Both the position numbers and the translations under genes were made by a program. Positions 47,651 to 58,904 of a stretch of 64,000 nucleotides of DNA are shown one piece after another; position 1 is the stretch's first letter; every line of letters begins with the position of its first letter. The notes under the pieces were generated by a model that had not been told where the DNA came from, searched no databases, and saw only the letters and a program-made list of their open reading frames with translations. Location: the NCBI GenBank assembly GCA_963082975.1, contig OY720344.1:5009580-5073579 (forward strand). Direction: 5' to 3'. Source of the stretch: Labia minor. Lineage: Eukaryota; Arthropoda; Insecta; Dermaptera; Spongiphoridae.

Positions 47651-48158
47651 GAATTAATCTTACATCAAATTTTATTATCTTTTTTAGATATCTTGTTTAG
47701 TTATTTGTTATATTATTATATTATTATTATTATTATTTATGATTGTAATATTATTATTATTATTACTATTATTATAGTGTTAATTTCTACATTTTACTTT
47801 ATAATGGAATTCATCATCCTTTATAATTGTATTTGGAAGGGGGGGGGGAGGATGTAGGGAATTATTATCAAATATATATTATCAAATTGCAAGTTGGAAA
47901 TTTTGATAAAATAATAAATGACTTCATCAAAATTAAATCATATCATATATAAATTGGGGTACATTAAATAAAATAAAGAAATTAATTATTCTTCAATTTT
48001 TACACCTTTACTAAAATTATTTAATTAATATATAAGTATACATAAATCAATTTTTTATTTTTCTTTAATGTGAATATTAACTTATAATATCTACAATTAT
48101 ACTTGTATAATTTGTGTTTATCTGAATTATCATAAAATCTTCTAATTACATAAACACC

Positions 48159-48191
<33 letters not shown>

Positions 48192-48330
48192 GTAAATGAT
48201 TTCGTATCTAAAAATAAAAAAATGATATGTTTTTAATGTTAGTATCAGATTAGATAAAAGAAAAAAAAGAAAATTCCTATAAAGTATTTTTTTTAATCAT
48301 TTTATATATATGGCCATTAGTTGCTGACTG
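47651..48330. other. AT-rich left flank of the hAT
   Basis: ATT triplet arrays (47710-47775, 48160-48191) and a poly-G tract (47840-47849). No gene. Confidence 0.65.
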
Positions 48331-48338
48331 ATGTATAG
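48331..48338. repeat. hAT target-site duplication, left copy
   Basis: ATGTATAG, repeated exactly at 51652-51659 on the other side of the transposase-bearing element. An unmutated 8-bp duplication suggests a fairly recent insertion. Confidence 0.9.
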
Positions 48339-48710
48339 CATAGGTTCTTAAACTTATGTACTCCACGGACCCCCACTTGAAAAAATTTTTTTTGACGGAC
48401 CCCCATCACAACTTTAGGTACTTTACGTCATTTTATTAATTAATTTCTGGCTTACGATCTCATAAGGACAAGGATATATGATGAATATTTCTAACAGTGA
48501 TTGGTGAATAACGATTTTTTTGCATATTGTAGAACACATTTTATTAGAAGAAAGAAAATACAAACATTGTCATAGCAACAAATCTCACAAATTATAATGG
48601 GTACTTACATTAAATTCATATAAATATTTTATAATTTTTTTCAGAAAATATTAAATAAGAAATATTTTAAAAAATAACTGCATCTATCTCATTAAATATA
48701 ACTTACATAT

Positions 48711-50570
48711 TTAATGAGATGTATGCAGTTGTTTTCTTGAAACAAGAATCTCAATATCTGGCTTAATATTGGAAACTTTTAATCTAAGATCCGGCTCTAC
48801 ATTTAATTTGTTTCTATATTTAGACTTAATATAAAATAGTACCGAAAAAGCTTGTTCGCATAAATATGTTGTGCAGAATGGAATCAAGTGTTGAAGTGCT
48901 TTATTTGCAAGCGCAGGATAATCTGACCTGAGAAGTAACCAAAAGTTGCTCAATTCAGTTTTGTTAAATTTTAGTTTATAAGTTGTATCACATGATAATT
49001 CCACGAGAATATCTTGTTCAGGTGCAGATAAATGTTTAGCATTTGTAATTTCCATATTAAATGGATCTCTGATCCAGTTATTGCAAGGATCAGGAGTAGA
49101 AAAATACTTCCTGAAGTTGCTTTTCAAAGTAATTAAATGTTCAACAAATAATTGACGCGTTTGATTAAGCAATTTTTCACTGGAGCTTTCTATGAAATCA
49201 TTGAGAGTTGGAAAAGACTCATATACACCGTTCTGGATGCGTTTCGACCACAAGTCGATTTTTTTAATCATTGCTTCTATTTTATCTTCAACTTTAAATA
49301 TATTTACAACAGTACCTTGCAGGCTCAAATTAAGTTCGTTCAATTTTGTAAAAATATCAGTCAAGTAAGCCACCTTAGCTAACCAGATAAAATCATTGAA
49401 ACATTCGGTCAGTTCAAAATGCGCATCTATTAAAAACAATCGTATTTCATCTCGAAGCTCAAAAAGGCGAATGAGTACTTTCCCGCGGGACAACCAACGT
49501 ACATCTGTATGTAATAATAAATGTGTATGTTGACTACCCATTTCCTCACACAAAATTTTAAAAACTCTGGAATTAAGTGGACGAGCCTTAATGAAATTGA
49601 CAATTTTAACTACTTCGTCTAATGTTCTTTTCAAATCTGGTGACATATTTTTGGCTGCTAATGATTCTCTGTGAATGCAGCAATGATTCCAAACAACCTG
49701 AGGCGCAACATTTTTAATAAGAGCAATCAATCCAGTTCTTGTACCTGACATTGCACGAGCACCATCAGTGCAAATTCCAACACATTTTGGCCACTCTATT
49801 TCATTTTCGGTTATAAAATTATTCAAACTGTTAAATATGTCATTAGCTGTCGTTCGTGAAGGTAGTGAATCACAAAACAATGCATCTTCTTGTATTTGAT
49901 TTTCAAACTCATATCTAATGAAAGCTAACAAATTGGCATTATTAGTGACATCAGTACTTTCATCCAATTGTAATGAGTAATAGTGACTTTTGCGCACTCT
50001 CGATATTAATTCTTCTTTTATATTACATGACATGTCTTCAATCCTATTCTTAACCGTATCATTTGATAATGAAATCAAATTTATATCGTTTGCTGCTTTA
50101 GTTCCTAACATTATATTTGTAATTACTTTTGTAGCAGGAAGAATTAATTGCTCTGCTATATTATGCGGCTTTCCTGCTTTAGCAATAAGTAGAGCTACTT
50201 CATATGATGCCATTACTGCTTTCTTACTCATACCACCAGATCCCGTCTTTACCATCAATTTCTGACTTGAATTAAGTTCTTCTTTTTTCATTTTAAAAAA
50301 TTCGATAGACTTACTAACATGCTCGCTGTGCTTTGTTTGTAAATGACGTCTGAGATTAGCAGGTTTCATACTTTCATTGGATAAACTTTCCTGACATAGA
50401 ACGCAGACTGGTCTTTCCACATCATTGTTGCAAATATAAGTAAATCCAAATGATAAATAATCATCCGAATATTTTCTAGTTTTGCGTTTCTTGGTAGAGT
50501 TTGCTGTTGATGCCTCATCATCTGATTCTTTCCGTTTCTGTGTTGAACCAGTTTGTAGCCAACGATCCAT
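48711..50570 (-). CDS. hAT transposase, Buster/ZBED-like, intact 619 aa
   Basis: Cut-and-paste DNA transposase expected to act in the nucleus on the inverted ends of its own element. Visible in order: a basic, serine-rich N-terminus; a BED-type zinc finger with C56, C59, H76 and H81; the first catalytic aspartate D203 in QLDESTD; the second, D269, in CTDGARAMSG; a CCIH/RE motif near 297-302; RWLSRGK at 358-364; and the C-terminal hAT dimerisation region, where E572 in CEQAFS is the likely third acidic residue. Length fits the family and there is no internal stop or frameshift. The first ATG (MDRWLQTGS) is favoured because it leaves about 55 residues before the finger, as in ZBED-type relatives. 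The gene lies inside paired terminal repeats with an 8-bp target duplication, so it is a transposon gene and not a domesticated host gene. Catalytic activity is inferred. Confidence 0.93.
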   Translation of the reverse strand: MDRWLQTGSTQKRKESDDEASTANSTKKRKTRKYSDDYLSFGFTYICNNDVERPVCVLCQESLSNESMKPANLRRHLQTKHSEHVSKSIEFFKMKKEELNSSQKLMVKTGSGGMSKKAVMASYEVALLIAKAGKPHNIAEQLILPATKVITNIMLGTKAANDINLISLSNDTVKNRIEDMSCNIKEELISRVRKSHYYSLQLDESTDVTNNANLLAFIRYEFENQIQEDALFCDSLPSRTTANDIFNSLNNFITENEIEWPKCVGICTDGARAMSGTRTGLIALIKNVAPQVVWNHCCIHRESLAAKNMSPDLKRTLDEVVKIVNFIKARPLNSRVFKILCEEMGSQHTHLLLHTDVRWLSRGKVLIRLFELRDEIRLFLIDAHFELTECFNDFIWLAKVAYLTDIFTKLNELNLSLQGTVVNIFKVEDKIEAMIKKIDLWSKRIQNGVYESFPTLNDFIESSSEKLLNQTRQLFVEHLITLKSNFRKYFSTPDPCNNWIRDPFNMEITNAKHLSAPEQDILVELSCDTTYKLKFNKTELSNFWLLLRSDYPALANKALQHLIPFCTTYLCEQAFSVLFYIKSKYRNKLNVEPDLRLKVSNIKPDIEILVSRKQLHTSH

Positions 50571-50639
50571 TTTATGGAGTAATCTATTAACATTGAACTA
50601 CAATAATATAAATATAATATAAATATAATATAAATATAA

Positions 50640-50900
50640 CGAATTATTATTTACTAGCTATGTTTTAATATGATTTTAAATGAATGTTTTAATATCATTT
50701 TAAATGAATGTTTTAAATCATTTTAATAAATGTTTTAAATCATTTTAAATAAATGATTTAATATCATTTTAAATGAATATTAATTTATATAATAAATATA
50801 TTTCGTAATTTGATTCTAAAATATTATTAATTTCGTAATTTGATTCTAAAATATTATTAATTTCGTAATTTGATTCTAAAATATTATTAAAATAAATATT
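50640..50900. repeat. AT-rich tandem repeats upstream of the transposase
   Basis: Two arrays lie in the transposase leader. The first (about 50662-50790) is an imperfect repeat built on ATCATTTTAAATGAATG. The second (about 50798-50890) is three near-identical 30-bp units beginning TTTCGTAATTTGATTC. They may be replication-slippage products or subterminal repeats; their role is unknown. Confidence 0.8.
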
Positions 50901-51075
50901 TTTTATTCATAAAACTAACTTATACTTACTCTCAAAAACAGCCTTTCTGGGAAATTGCAAAATGTGTTTAGTGTTTTTATAAAATAATGATCATGCAAAT
51001 TACACTAAAAATTAAAAAAAATTATTAGCTATAATAAACTATTATTAGCTATAATTTAATTATAATTAATTAAAT

Positions 51076-51510
51076 TAATAAAAATAATTTAAAGATACAA
51101 CTCGTTGAGAAATGAACTTATAATTAACATTAATAAAAATAATTTAAAGATACAACTCGTTGAGAAATGAACTTATAATTAACATTTGCTTTAAAACTGT
51201 TTAAAACCCCAGAGTGGACGCTGACAATTTGGGTTTTTCCGGGTAAGACTGTCCCCTCCCCTGGTTTTCCCCAATAACAAAGTGAAAGAAAATTCCCTTA
51301 TATGCCTCCCCTTCCGAGCCCCTAAGAGGGGTTATTTTAAAGGAACAATCGAAAAATGATTTTAAATGAATGAATGGATGAAAATTCAAATTTTATATAT
51401 AGTTTTTTATATATGTTTATTTATTCACAAAAAATTAATTGACATAATTATCAATTTAATAAAATAAAATAGTATTATTAATAGTATTAAATTATAGCCG
51501 TAATTCTCTA
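51076..51510. repeat. Dispersed repeat X fragment inside the hAT leader
   Basis: This segment matches 3800-4200 in the same order: GATACAACTC, a GTGGACGCTG...CAATTTGGGTTTT block, a CCGAGCCCCTA block, ATTTTAAAGGAACAA and TTTTATATATAGTTTTTTA. It contains a recent tandem duplication of about 55 bp (51076-51130 and 51131-51185). It sits inside the hAT between the transposase start and the right end, so it either inserted there or was captured. Confidence 0.75.
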
Positions 51511-51651
51511 GGAGGATATAGTTACACAATGAACTTTAAATATTTATATATGTATATATTTTTACGATGATTTTTTTCCGAGGACCGCGGACCCCCAGTA
51601 AAGGCTTCGCGGACCCCCAGGGGTCCGCGGACCACAGTTTAAGAACCACTG

Positions 51652-51659
51652 ATGTATAG
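51652..51659. repeat. hAT target-site duplication, right copy
   Basis: ATGTATAG, the partner of the copy at 48331-48338. Confidence 0.9.
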
Positions 51660-52330
51660 GACTATACACGTCATTTTGTAATCAGTTTGAAATATACATA
51701 TGTTTATATACAATATTAACATGGCTACTAATATATTAATGATTAAAAAATAAAATAAAAATAAAAAAGTACATTAAAATAAAAAGGAGTGAAAACAATT
51801 TCATTTTTAGGTTTTATTATTTTAAACATATTTATATATAAATATCTAAGATTTTTATATAAATATAAAAGAATTTTTGGGTCATTCCCAACATCAACTA
51901 TTAGTTTCACAGACTAAGACTCAAAATCCCAAGAAAATAAATAAATTCCCTTGAAAATGGCCCTAAATTGGGCACCGAAATGTCAAGACTTAAATCTCAC
52001 TATTAATCGTGAAAATAATTTAAATTAACCCAGAAATTATTTTTCATCATAATAAAAACTTTCACGAAAACCTAAACAAGCAAACAAATATATATATTTA
52101 TATTTGTCTGTGGCTCTAAGGAACTTGAAAGTTTCACTTACCTCCAAGTATCCCTAATATTTTTAATTCCCATCTATAAAACTCTTTTATTCTTGTTATC
52201 GTCACTTTCTTTTTTTTTTCTAATATTATATTTTCCTTTTTTTTTTTGATTTTGGCAAATGAATAAATAAATTCGCGCCCCTATCTATATTCTTCATACA
52301 ATATATTGCAATCATAAACAAAATGCCGCC
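51660..52330. other. AT-rich spacer
   Basis: No repeat family or frame recognised. 51890-51970 is mildly GC-richer (GGCCCTAAATTGGGCACCGA). Confidence 0.6.
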
Positions 52331-52765
52331 ATTCAGATTTTCCGCCCAGGACAAATGCCTGGTTTGCCGCCTTGCTCATTGAACCATGGTTTATGCTTTT
52401 TGTTATTTTTAAAACCTATTGGATGTTGTCGTTTTAAGATTTGTTTTTATTTTATCCCATATTTCTTCCAGGTCTTTTGTCACATCATTCAAACTACTAA
52501 CTTCTATTTTTAATTTCAATTTAGAATTTTATTTTATGTTCCTCAATTTTAAATTTATCTAACTTGTATCGTTTTTGGTAAATTACTCCGAACTTTGTGT
52601 TACGCGTCGAGAGCTGTTCTCTCAATTTTATTACAAGTACTTAAATAATGATCCGAATCACAATCTGCCCCTTTATACGAGTATACCCTGGCATTGAGAA
52701 TATTAGACTTGCGTCTTCTGTTGGATTAAATGTTTTTCTGACTGGCGCGAATTCCATCTTCCCTT
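52331..52765 (-). pseudogene. LINE endonuclease-domain fragment
   Basis: The minus strand reads RRKSNILNARVYSYKGADCD, then SDHYLSTCNKIERTALDA and stop, then in a shifted frame RNTKFGVIYQKRYKLDKFK, EVSSLNDVTKDLEEIWDKIK and KKHKPWFNEQ. The S-D-H triad is the last active-site motif of AP-type endonucleases in non-LTR retrotransposons, and the rest is the linker to the reverse transcriptase. It could belong to the same LINE as 2862 and 42400, but the parts do not overlap. Dead by stops. Confidence 0.83.
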
Positions 52766-53282
52766 ATAAATATCTCATATATATATATATTAAATATTTT
52801 AAAAATAAAGATAATTAATTAATTAATTTAATTAAATTGTACAAATAAAAGAAAATAAATACAAGTACTTACATATGTTTGAATATATATATATATATTA
52901 TTTTTTTTTAAATGATGGTTAAAAAGTGGAAATAGAAATACAATGAAAATGTAAGTGGATGAAACTATGAAAACAAATTTAATTTAATTAACATATGCGA
53001 ATTGCATTAAAAAAAAAAATAAAATAGAAATTGATAGAAAATGAAATAAATTCCTATCTTGTTAATATGGAATCTCGTATATGTACGTATATTTATTTCC
53101 TATTATAAGAAAAAAATAAAAATTATTATTTTTTCATAATTTTGTCCAAAATTTATTCTTAACAAAATGTAAAAAATATACTGAAGTATATTAATATTAA
53201 CAAATTTATTTAAGTTTTTCTGAGTAATATTCTGTTATTTTCTATTTGAAATTAATTCATCTACTAAACATACGAGTATATA
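52766..53282. other. AT-rich spacer
   Basis: AT runs only (52777-52790, 52884-52900). Confidence 0.65.
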
Positions 53283-53284
53283 TA

Positions 53285-53823
53285 CGAGGTGGGTATAAAA
53301 AGTTCGGTGAAATGGTATGATAAAAACATTAAAAGAGAATGTGTTAATTGTAAAAATACCTTTATTAACCTTCAAAATACTCTCCACTAGCCACAACACA
53401 CTTCTGACAACGTTCATATAACTGTTGGACAAGTCTTGATGTGGAATCGTTCTCAGATTAGCCGTCACAACGTTCAGGCAGGCAATCCTCAAGCAGAAAA
53501 CACTGAACTTGTACGAGAGATGCTAACAAAACATTGGCGATTGATGCGACTAAGAATTGGATATTAGCAAAGACACAGTAAGTAGTGTTTTCTGGTGTCA
53601 TGCTTATGGATTGCCGGCCTGAACGTTGTGGCGGCTATTCTGAGAACGATTCCACATCAAGACTTGTCCAACAGTTTTCAAGCGTTATACGAAAATTGTC
53701 AGAAGTGTGTTGTGGCTAGTGGAGAGTATTTTGAAGGTTAATACCTTTATTTTAACATACAATTTACATTCTCTTTTTATGTTTTTATCATACCATTTCA
53801 CCGAACCTTTTAGACACATCTCG
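53285..53823 (+). mobile_element. Palindromic mariner derivative, copy 3
   Basis: Same architecture as the copies at 6615 and 34879: end CGAGGTGGGTATAAAAAG, inverted transposase C-terminal arms, and a loop with GTACGAGAGATGCTAAC. The loop has lost bases around the helix-turn-helix remnant (CATTGGCGATTGATGCG), so that frame is broken. The left flank is TA. The right end reads TCG followed by TTTA, so the right target copy is degraded. Confidence 0.87.
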
Positions 53824-54827
53824 TTTATATATATATTTGAATTTTATTTGACGGAATGAAATATAGTGGGATTTATTATATTTAATTTATTATTTACTTA
53901 GTTTTTCTTTTTGTTGCTGTTCTTTAGAATAATTATTTATCTGTTGTTAAAAGTGTTTAAATATAAACTACGAGTTTGTATGTTAATTCAACTTTAGATT
54001 TTATAACAACAAAATTTACAAAATCTTGCTAAATCATAATTATTATGTACATATACCAGATGTATATTATATATATATACGAGTGTTGCCTTTTAAGTTT
54101 ATATTATATGTATATCTATATAGAAAGAGTAAAAAAAGAGAAATTGTTAAACATTTCTTGGACAACCAGTGATGGAGTGGAAATGAAGCGAAAGTGAGTG
54201 AGAAAGAAAGAAGAATGATGATGATGAAAAAAAGAAAAAATGAAAAAGAAAAAGAAAATTGTCTGACTGTAGATTTTAACCTTCAACCTTTTTTTTTTCT
54301 GTTCATCCCTTCCCTTAAAGGGATAACTATGACAAGTAATTATTTAGAGCACTCCAAATGGTTGTAATTAATATTTGACAAGTCAGAAAGGGTTTGCCTG
54401 ACACGGGATTTAAACCTTTTCAAATTTAACTCTTGCTTTTTCATCTGTGAAACCCAACTGTATGTTTGTTAGTCTGACTGTCTTGTATATCTGTTTGTTT
54501 TGCAAACTTAAAGTTGTCATTAGAAAGTGTATTTTGCAAAAGGTAAGTTGTTTTTTTTTTAATGAAATAATATACTATTATACGTAAGATCAAATTGTCC
54601 AAATTTGTTTCTACTTGTATACAAATCTATATAATCAATAAGAAAATAATAACTACATATAAATTATTAAAATTTACATTAATTTAAATTAAAACATCTC
54701 TATTATAACGAATATTTATTCATTTTTACTTTTTAAATTTATTGATTGCTATTTTCCCAAGAAATTTAATTATTTATTTATAATTACCATATACGAGTTG
54801 TTTAGTTACATATACAATATAGTAAAA
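53824..54827. other. AT-rich DNA, no gene
   Basis: A GTTAGTCTGACTGTCTTG stretch near 54468 may be a worn GTCY core. Otherwise nothing. Confidence 0.55.
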
Positions 54828-55264
54828 TAATTGGCAATTATTTACGAAACGGGTAGCTTCAGAGTTTTGAATGATACTTTGCCAATGGATTCCTTTTTAA
54901 ATTCCAAAGAAACTTTCCTTATGAAATATTTCTCGGTCTCTTCTAGTTTACGAGATAAAAATTATTAAAATTTGCATATAAATTCATTTACATTCTATTT
55001 AGCTATCATGTTTTATTCATTTGGCCAACAAATTTTCATTAATTTTCGGGGGGTTTTCAGTTCGGTTTAGATATATAAAATTAAAAAATAATTTCGACGT
55101 TCATAACCAGCTAATCTGGCAAACTTTAATAATTTTTATCTCGTAAACTAGAAGAGTCCAAGAAATATTTTGCATAAGGATAGTTTCTTTGGAATTAAAA
55201 AAGGAATCCACTGGCAAAGTTTCATCCAAATCCCTGAAGCTTCCTGTTTTGTAAACAATTAACA
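54828..55264. mobile_element. Foldback MITE family F1, second complete copy
   Basis: Same arms as the copy at 24968, here longer and cleaner: TTTCTCGGTCTCTTCTAGTT pairs with the inverse of AACTAGAAGAGTCCAAGAAA, giving arms of about 150 bp. The interior shares CATTCTATTTAGCTATCATG and TTCAGTTCGGTTTAG. No open frame. Confidence 0.85.
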
Positions 55265-56440
55265 AATAATTTTTTGTCATAATTTTGATAGTACGAGTAT
55301 CATTTAATAATCAAATATTCAAATAATTAATTTTAATAATTATTCCAATTTTTAATTAATTATTTATATTTAACAATAAGATTATATGTTTTTATTATTA
55401 TTAATAATGTGGCAAAATATATTATTTAATTATTTATTGATAAAATAAATAAAATAAATTTTGTTGTTTTTTTTTTATGAATTTATTTTTAAAAATTAAT
55501 CGTTAAATTATATTATATTTATAATATACAATGTAAACAACAAACAAAACAATATAGAAATATGAACAAGGAACAAATAAAATAAATAAATAAATAAATA
55601 AAAATTATCAAATTGACTTGATTTTATAATTTTTTCTTTTTTTATACTTTATTTTTTTCTCATAAAATTATAATTATTCTATTTGTTTTTGTTTTCCCTA
55701 ATTGTTTTAAACTAAATGTAATTTAATTTTGTCAAATTACACAATACACATACATATATTGATATTAACTAGGCTAATAAAAAATAATTTAAAAAAAAGT
55801 ACACACAAAAAGAAAATGTATAGGGGGGGGTTAAATTCTAAATTGGAAAATGATTTATTGTCCACCATTCTCTCTCACTTTTGTGTGGTTATTGTATTTT
55901 AGGTCATAAAATATTGAGAGAATAGCGTATTATTTATTTATTTATGTATTTATTTTTTATATACACCCTATACTCCCACTCTAGTCTCCCTTCTCTTTCT
56001 CTCTCTCACTCACACACACACAAACATTCATTATATATATATATATATATATATTAAACTCACTCACAGTCAATAGTAATAATTTCAAAATGGCATTCTT
56101 CTTGTTTTCCATTCTTTTTTTTTGGCAATAAAATAATGAAATTTTATAATATTCCTGCATTTTATATATTAATCTTAAAATTCTTCCTTCCTTCCTTCCT
56201 TCTATCGTTTTATTCTTTGCTATCCACACAATATATAAAAAAAAATAAATAAAAAAATAATGGTAATAATATTATTTAAAAGTTTGAAAGTCATTTGATT
56301 AATTATGAATCTCTAAAGAATATTTTTAAATTTGAGAGAACGACTCTCGACGTCAAAAATAAATTTTGGATTAATTAACCAAAAACGATACATTTTAAAA
56401 GAGTAACGAAAGCACTCAAAATAACAAAAAATGGAAATCT

Positions 56441-56471
<31 letters not shown>

Positions 56472-56511
56472 TAAATAAGTGGCCGCAACAAGAATAAAAA
56501 ATCTGGAGTGT
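55265..56511. other. AT-rich DNA with microsatellites
   Basis: AAT tetramers (55578-55602), CT/CA runs (55985-56022), AT run (56034-56055), CCTT tetramers (56184-56200). Confidence 0.65.
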
Positions 56512-56942
56512 CTTCACTTGACTATCTCGCAAATTTGAATTGGATTAAATTAAATTAAATTATAAATTAAAAATAATAAATAATATTTACTAAACCAGCG
56601 CATGTTTGGCTCTTTGTTGATAGCACCACGTCACGTGTTGACGCGTGAGATTTGCAGTGATAAAAAATTATAATTCTGGTACTTTCAGCAATTCAATCAA
56701 ACTGAAATTCTATATATAGCAGTTTTATACAATTTTTAATCATGTGAAAAATTAGCAAACATCTATCTTTATTTTTACGGTCATTTTAGAAGAAAAAAAA
56801 TCAAAACGTTGTAGGTAATGACCCTCTTCCGGTTGAGCTACATTTCTCAAAAGTTGATAGAAAACTACGAATTTTGAATAATGCCCATCCCATGTACCAA
56901 ATTTCATCATTCTAGCTCAAACCGTTTTTGCATAATCTTGTC

Positions 56943-56974
<32 letters not shown>

Positions 56975-57095
56975 GACATTTTTCTCAACCTTAGTGAAAA
57001 TGATTCAGGAACCTTCAAAACGTATAAAAACATCAAAATCTCAACATCGAAAATTTTCGTGATCGCAATACTATCTCTGGCGAGATAGTAAAAAG
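56512..57095 (-). mobile_element. Hairpin-ended repeat, family 2, copy C
   Basis: A near full-length inverted copy: hairpin GAGTGTCTTCACTTG at 56515, GCGCATGTTTGGCTC, CACGTCACGTGTTGACGCG, GACCCTCTTCCGGTTGAGC, a CATACATACACACACA tract, CAACCTTAGTGAAAATGATT and GCAATACTATCTCTGGCG. It defines the same ends as copy A at 15591. Confidence 0.78.
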
Positions 57096-57435
57096 AGAGA
57101 TATTATGGAATTAAATCATACCAAAAAGGGGTTATCAGGGACGGTTAGACTTTGGTAATTGAGACATGATAATTATAATAATTTAATAACAAAAGTGAAT
57201 GAAATTAAAAATAGATGAAGAGACCATATTGAAAAAAATTCTTAAACTCAAATGGAAGTGATAGAATAGAAACACTATCGGTAGACTGAGCAGAAATTAC
57301 GAGTATTATAATTTAAAAGAACCGATGTTATAAATGAGGTAGAATTGATAATGGGGAAATATTTTAAAATAATAGATGGAATACCTGAAGAATTAATTAA
57401 AATATACGAGAAATCTAAAGTAGAGTGTATAGACA
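57096..57435. other. Unassigned DNA, possible retroelement scrap
   Basis: Short plus-strand words such as GIPEELIKIYEKS (57377-57416) suggest an old coding relic, but no family can be named. Confidence 0.4.
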
Positions 57436-57625
57436 AATGGTGGTTTCCCGTTGCCTTCCGCTTGTATAGAACCAGGAACTGACAATTCCTGGAGCCGGAG
57501 GCAGCTGATGTTAAATTGAATTTTATTAGAAAAATGTGTTCTTAGTTGGAATCGAACGCCGACTTCTTGTGTAGAAAATTGCTACGCTACATTCTCGGCT
57601 AGCTGCCTTCTATCTATCAATTACT
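57436..57625 (-). mobile_element. Second tRNA-derived SINE type, minus strand
   Basis: On the minus strand: A-box-like GAATGTAGCGTAGCAA, B box GTTCGATTCCA (57547-57557), then TCAGCTGCCTCCGGCTCCAG and a GGCAACGGGAAACCACC motif (57439-57460). That last motif is a familiar conserved block in arthropod SINEs. It shares nothing with SINE family A beyond the promoter boxes. Confidence 0.68.
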
Positions 57626-57663
57626 CACATGATATTTTTATTAATTCATTTAAGTACATTTAA

Positions 57664-57747
57664 CAGTGGCGGATTAAGATATTCGGGACACTTTATGTTC
57701 CCCTCCCCTCCCTCCTTATATATATAGTATACAATTATTTGCCACTG
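57664..57747. mobile_element. Tiny hAT remnant, 84 bp
   Basis: Starts CAGTGGCGGATTAAGATATT and ends ATTTGCCACTG, with flanks ACATTTAA (57656-57663) and ATATTTAA (57748-57755), an 8-bp duplication with one difference. It keeps the same end type as 4745-5152 and almost nothing else. Confidence 0.75.
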
Positions 57748-57755
57748 ATATTTAA

Positions 57756-58034
57756 GATTCTGAGCACTTTTTAATCTCTCTTTCTCTCAAATCCTGTTTA
57801 TAAATGTGTACATGTGTACTAGTACTAGTTTATATGAAATAATAGTTTATTTATTTATTAAATGTTAAATGTTGAATATCTTGAAAAATAATTCTTTACA
57901 ATTTATGTATAAATGTTTCTTTTTTTTATATTTTTTTGCTGTTAATTTATTTACTTAAATAATAATTCAGTATTATAATTTGATATTTATTGTGTATTTT
58001 GTTTACATTTGTATTTTTGTTTTATTTTAAATTA

Positions 58035-58076
<42 letters not shown>

Positions 58077-58564
58077 TATGAAAGAAGAAAAGGGAGAGAG
58101 AGGGAGCTGACGTTGACTCTTTATAAAATGGAGAGAGTTTGCTGGTGCTGGAAGGTTGATGGGTGGGTGGAAAATGAGATGGAGGGAGGACCTTTAACGT
58201 TTAGGGTCCAACGTCGAATCCGCCGCAGCATCCAATTAAGCTTTTCTTAATTAAAACCCACCCACTCCCTTCAACTTTTCATCTTTAACCCTCATTCTCT
58301 CTCACTCTCTCCCTCTCTCTCTCACTCTTTGAGAGGAGAGTGTGAGGGAGTGCTAAACCCTTCGATCCTTTAAATTCTCCTGGGCCAAAGGGCAGCCAGC
58401 CAGCCAGCCAGAAGAGGGATTGAATTTAAAAGATGGCAAAACAAACAGACAGACAAATTATACCCACTCTCCTTTCTCTCTCTCTCTCTCTTTACGCTCA
58501 TTGAGAATTTCCCATTTCATCATTCCCCTTCTTTTTACACTCAACAAGCAACAGAGACACCTTC

Positions 58565-58606
<42 letters not shown>

Positions 58607-58904
58607 TATTAGATCCAATTCAATTCGCAATCTATCTATCTATATCTTCAATTGGATCCGTGAAATTAGAAATAAATTCAAATTAAAGAAGAAACATTTC
58701 ACAAGAGGAAAAAAAAAACAAAATTATCAGCAGTATTTAAATTAAACAAAATAAAGAAAAAAGAAAAAAAAAATTATTTTTGTTTCACATCATTATTTTT
58801 TCATCTGTTTCTGTTTTATTATAATTTAAATTTTTTTTTTTGAATGTTTTTATAATTAATTTAATGCTCACTTAAATATTTAAATTCTTTTTTATAACGT
58901 TTTC
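57756..58904. other. Microsatellite-rich DNA, no gene
   Basis: AT run (58041-58071), CT runs (58296-58328, 58473-58491, 58565-58601), CAGC tetramers (58393-58410). The 58080-58260 part is less AT-rich (GGTTGATGGGTGGGTGGAAA) with a chance frame of 86 codons. Confidence 0.6.

Larger units (their letters stand above)
48339..51651 (-). mobile_element. Complete hAT DNA transposon carrying the transposase
   Basis: The right end read inward begins CAGTGGTTCTTAAAC and the left end begins CATAGGTTCTTAAAC, 13 of 15 matching; both then run into GGACCCCC-rich subterminal DNA. The flanks carry a perfect 8-bp duplication, ATGTATAG, at 48331-48338 and 51652-51659, which fits the nnnTAnnn preference known for Buster-type hATs. 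The transposase lies on the minus strand, leaving about 1.1 kb between its start codon and the right end. That leader holds AT-rich tandem repeats and a piece of an unrelated dispersed repeat. The two mismatches near the left tip are the main sign of decay. Confidence 0.93.

Noticed and set aside
49152..49382. Plus-strand frames within the transposase gene (also 49990-50265, 50366-50593)
   Set aside because: Shadows of the 619-codon minus-strand transposase frame.
50662..50890. CRISPR-like regular repeats
   Set aside because: The units are directly tandem with no unique spacers, and the genome is eukaryotic.
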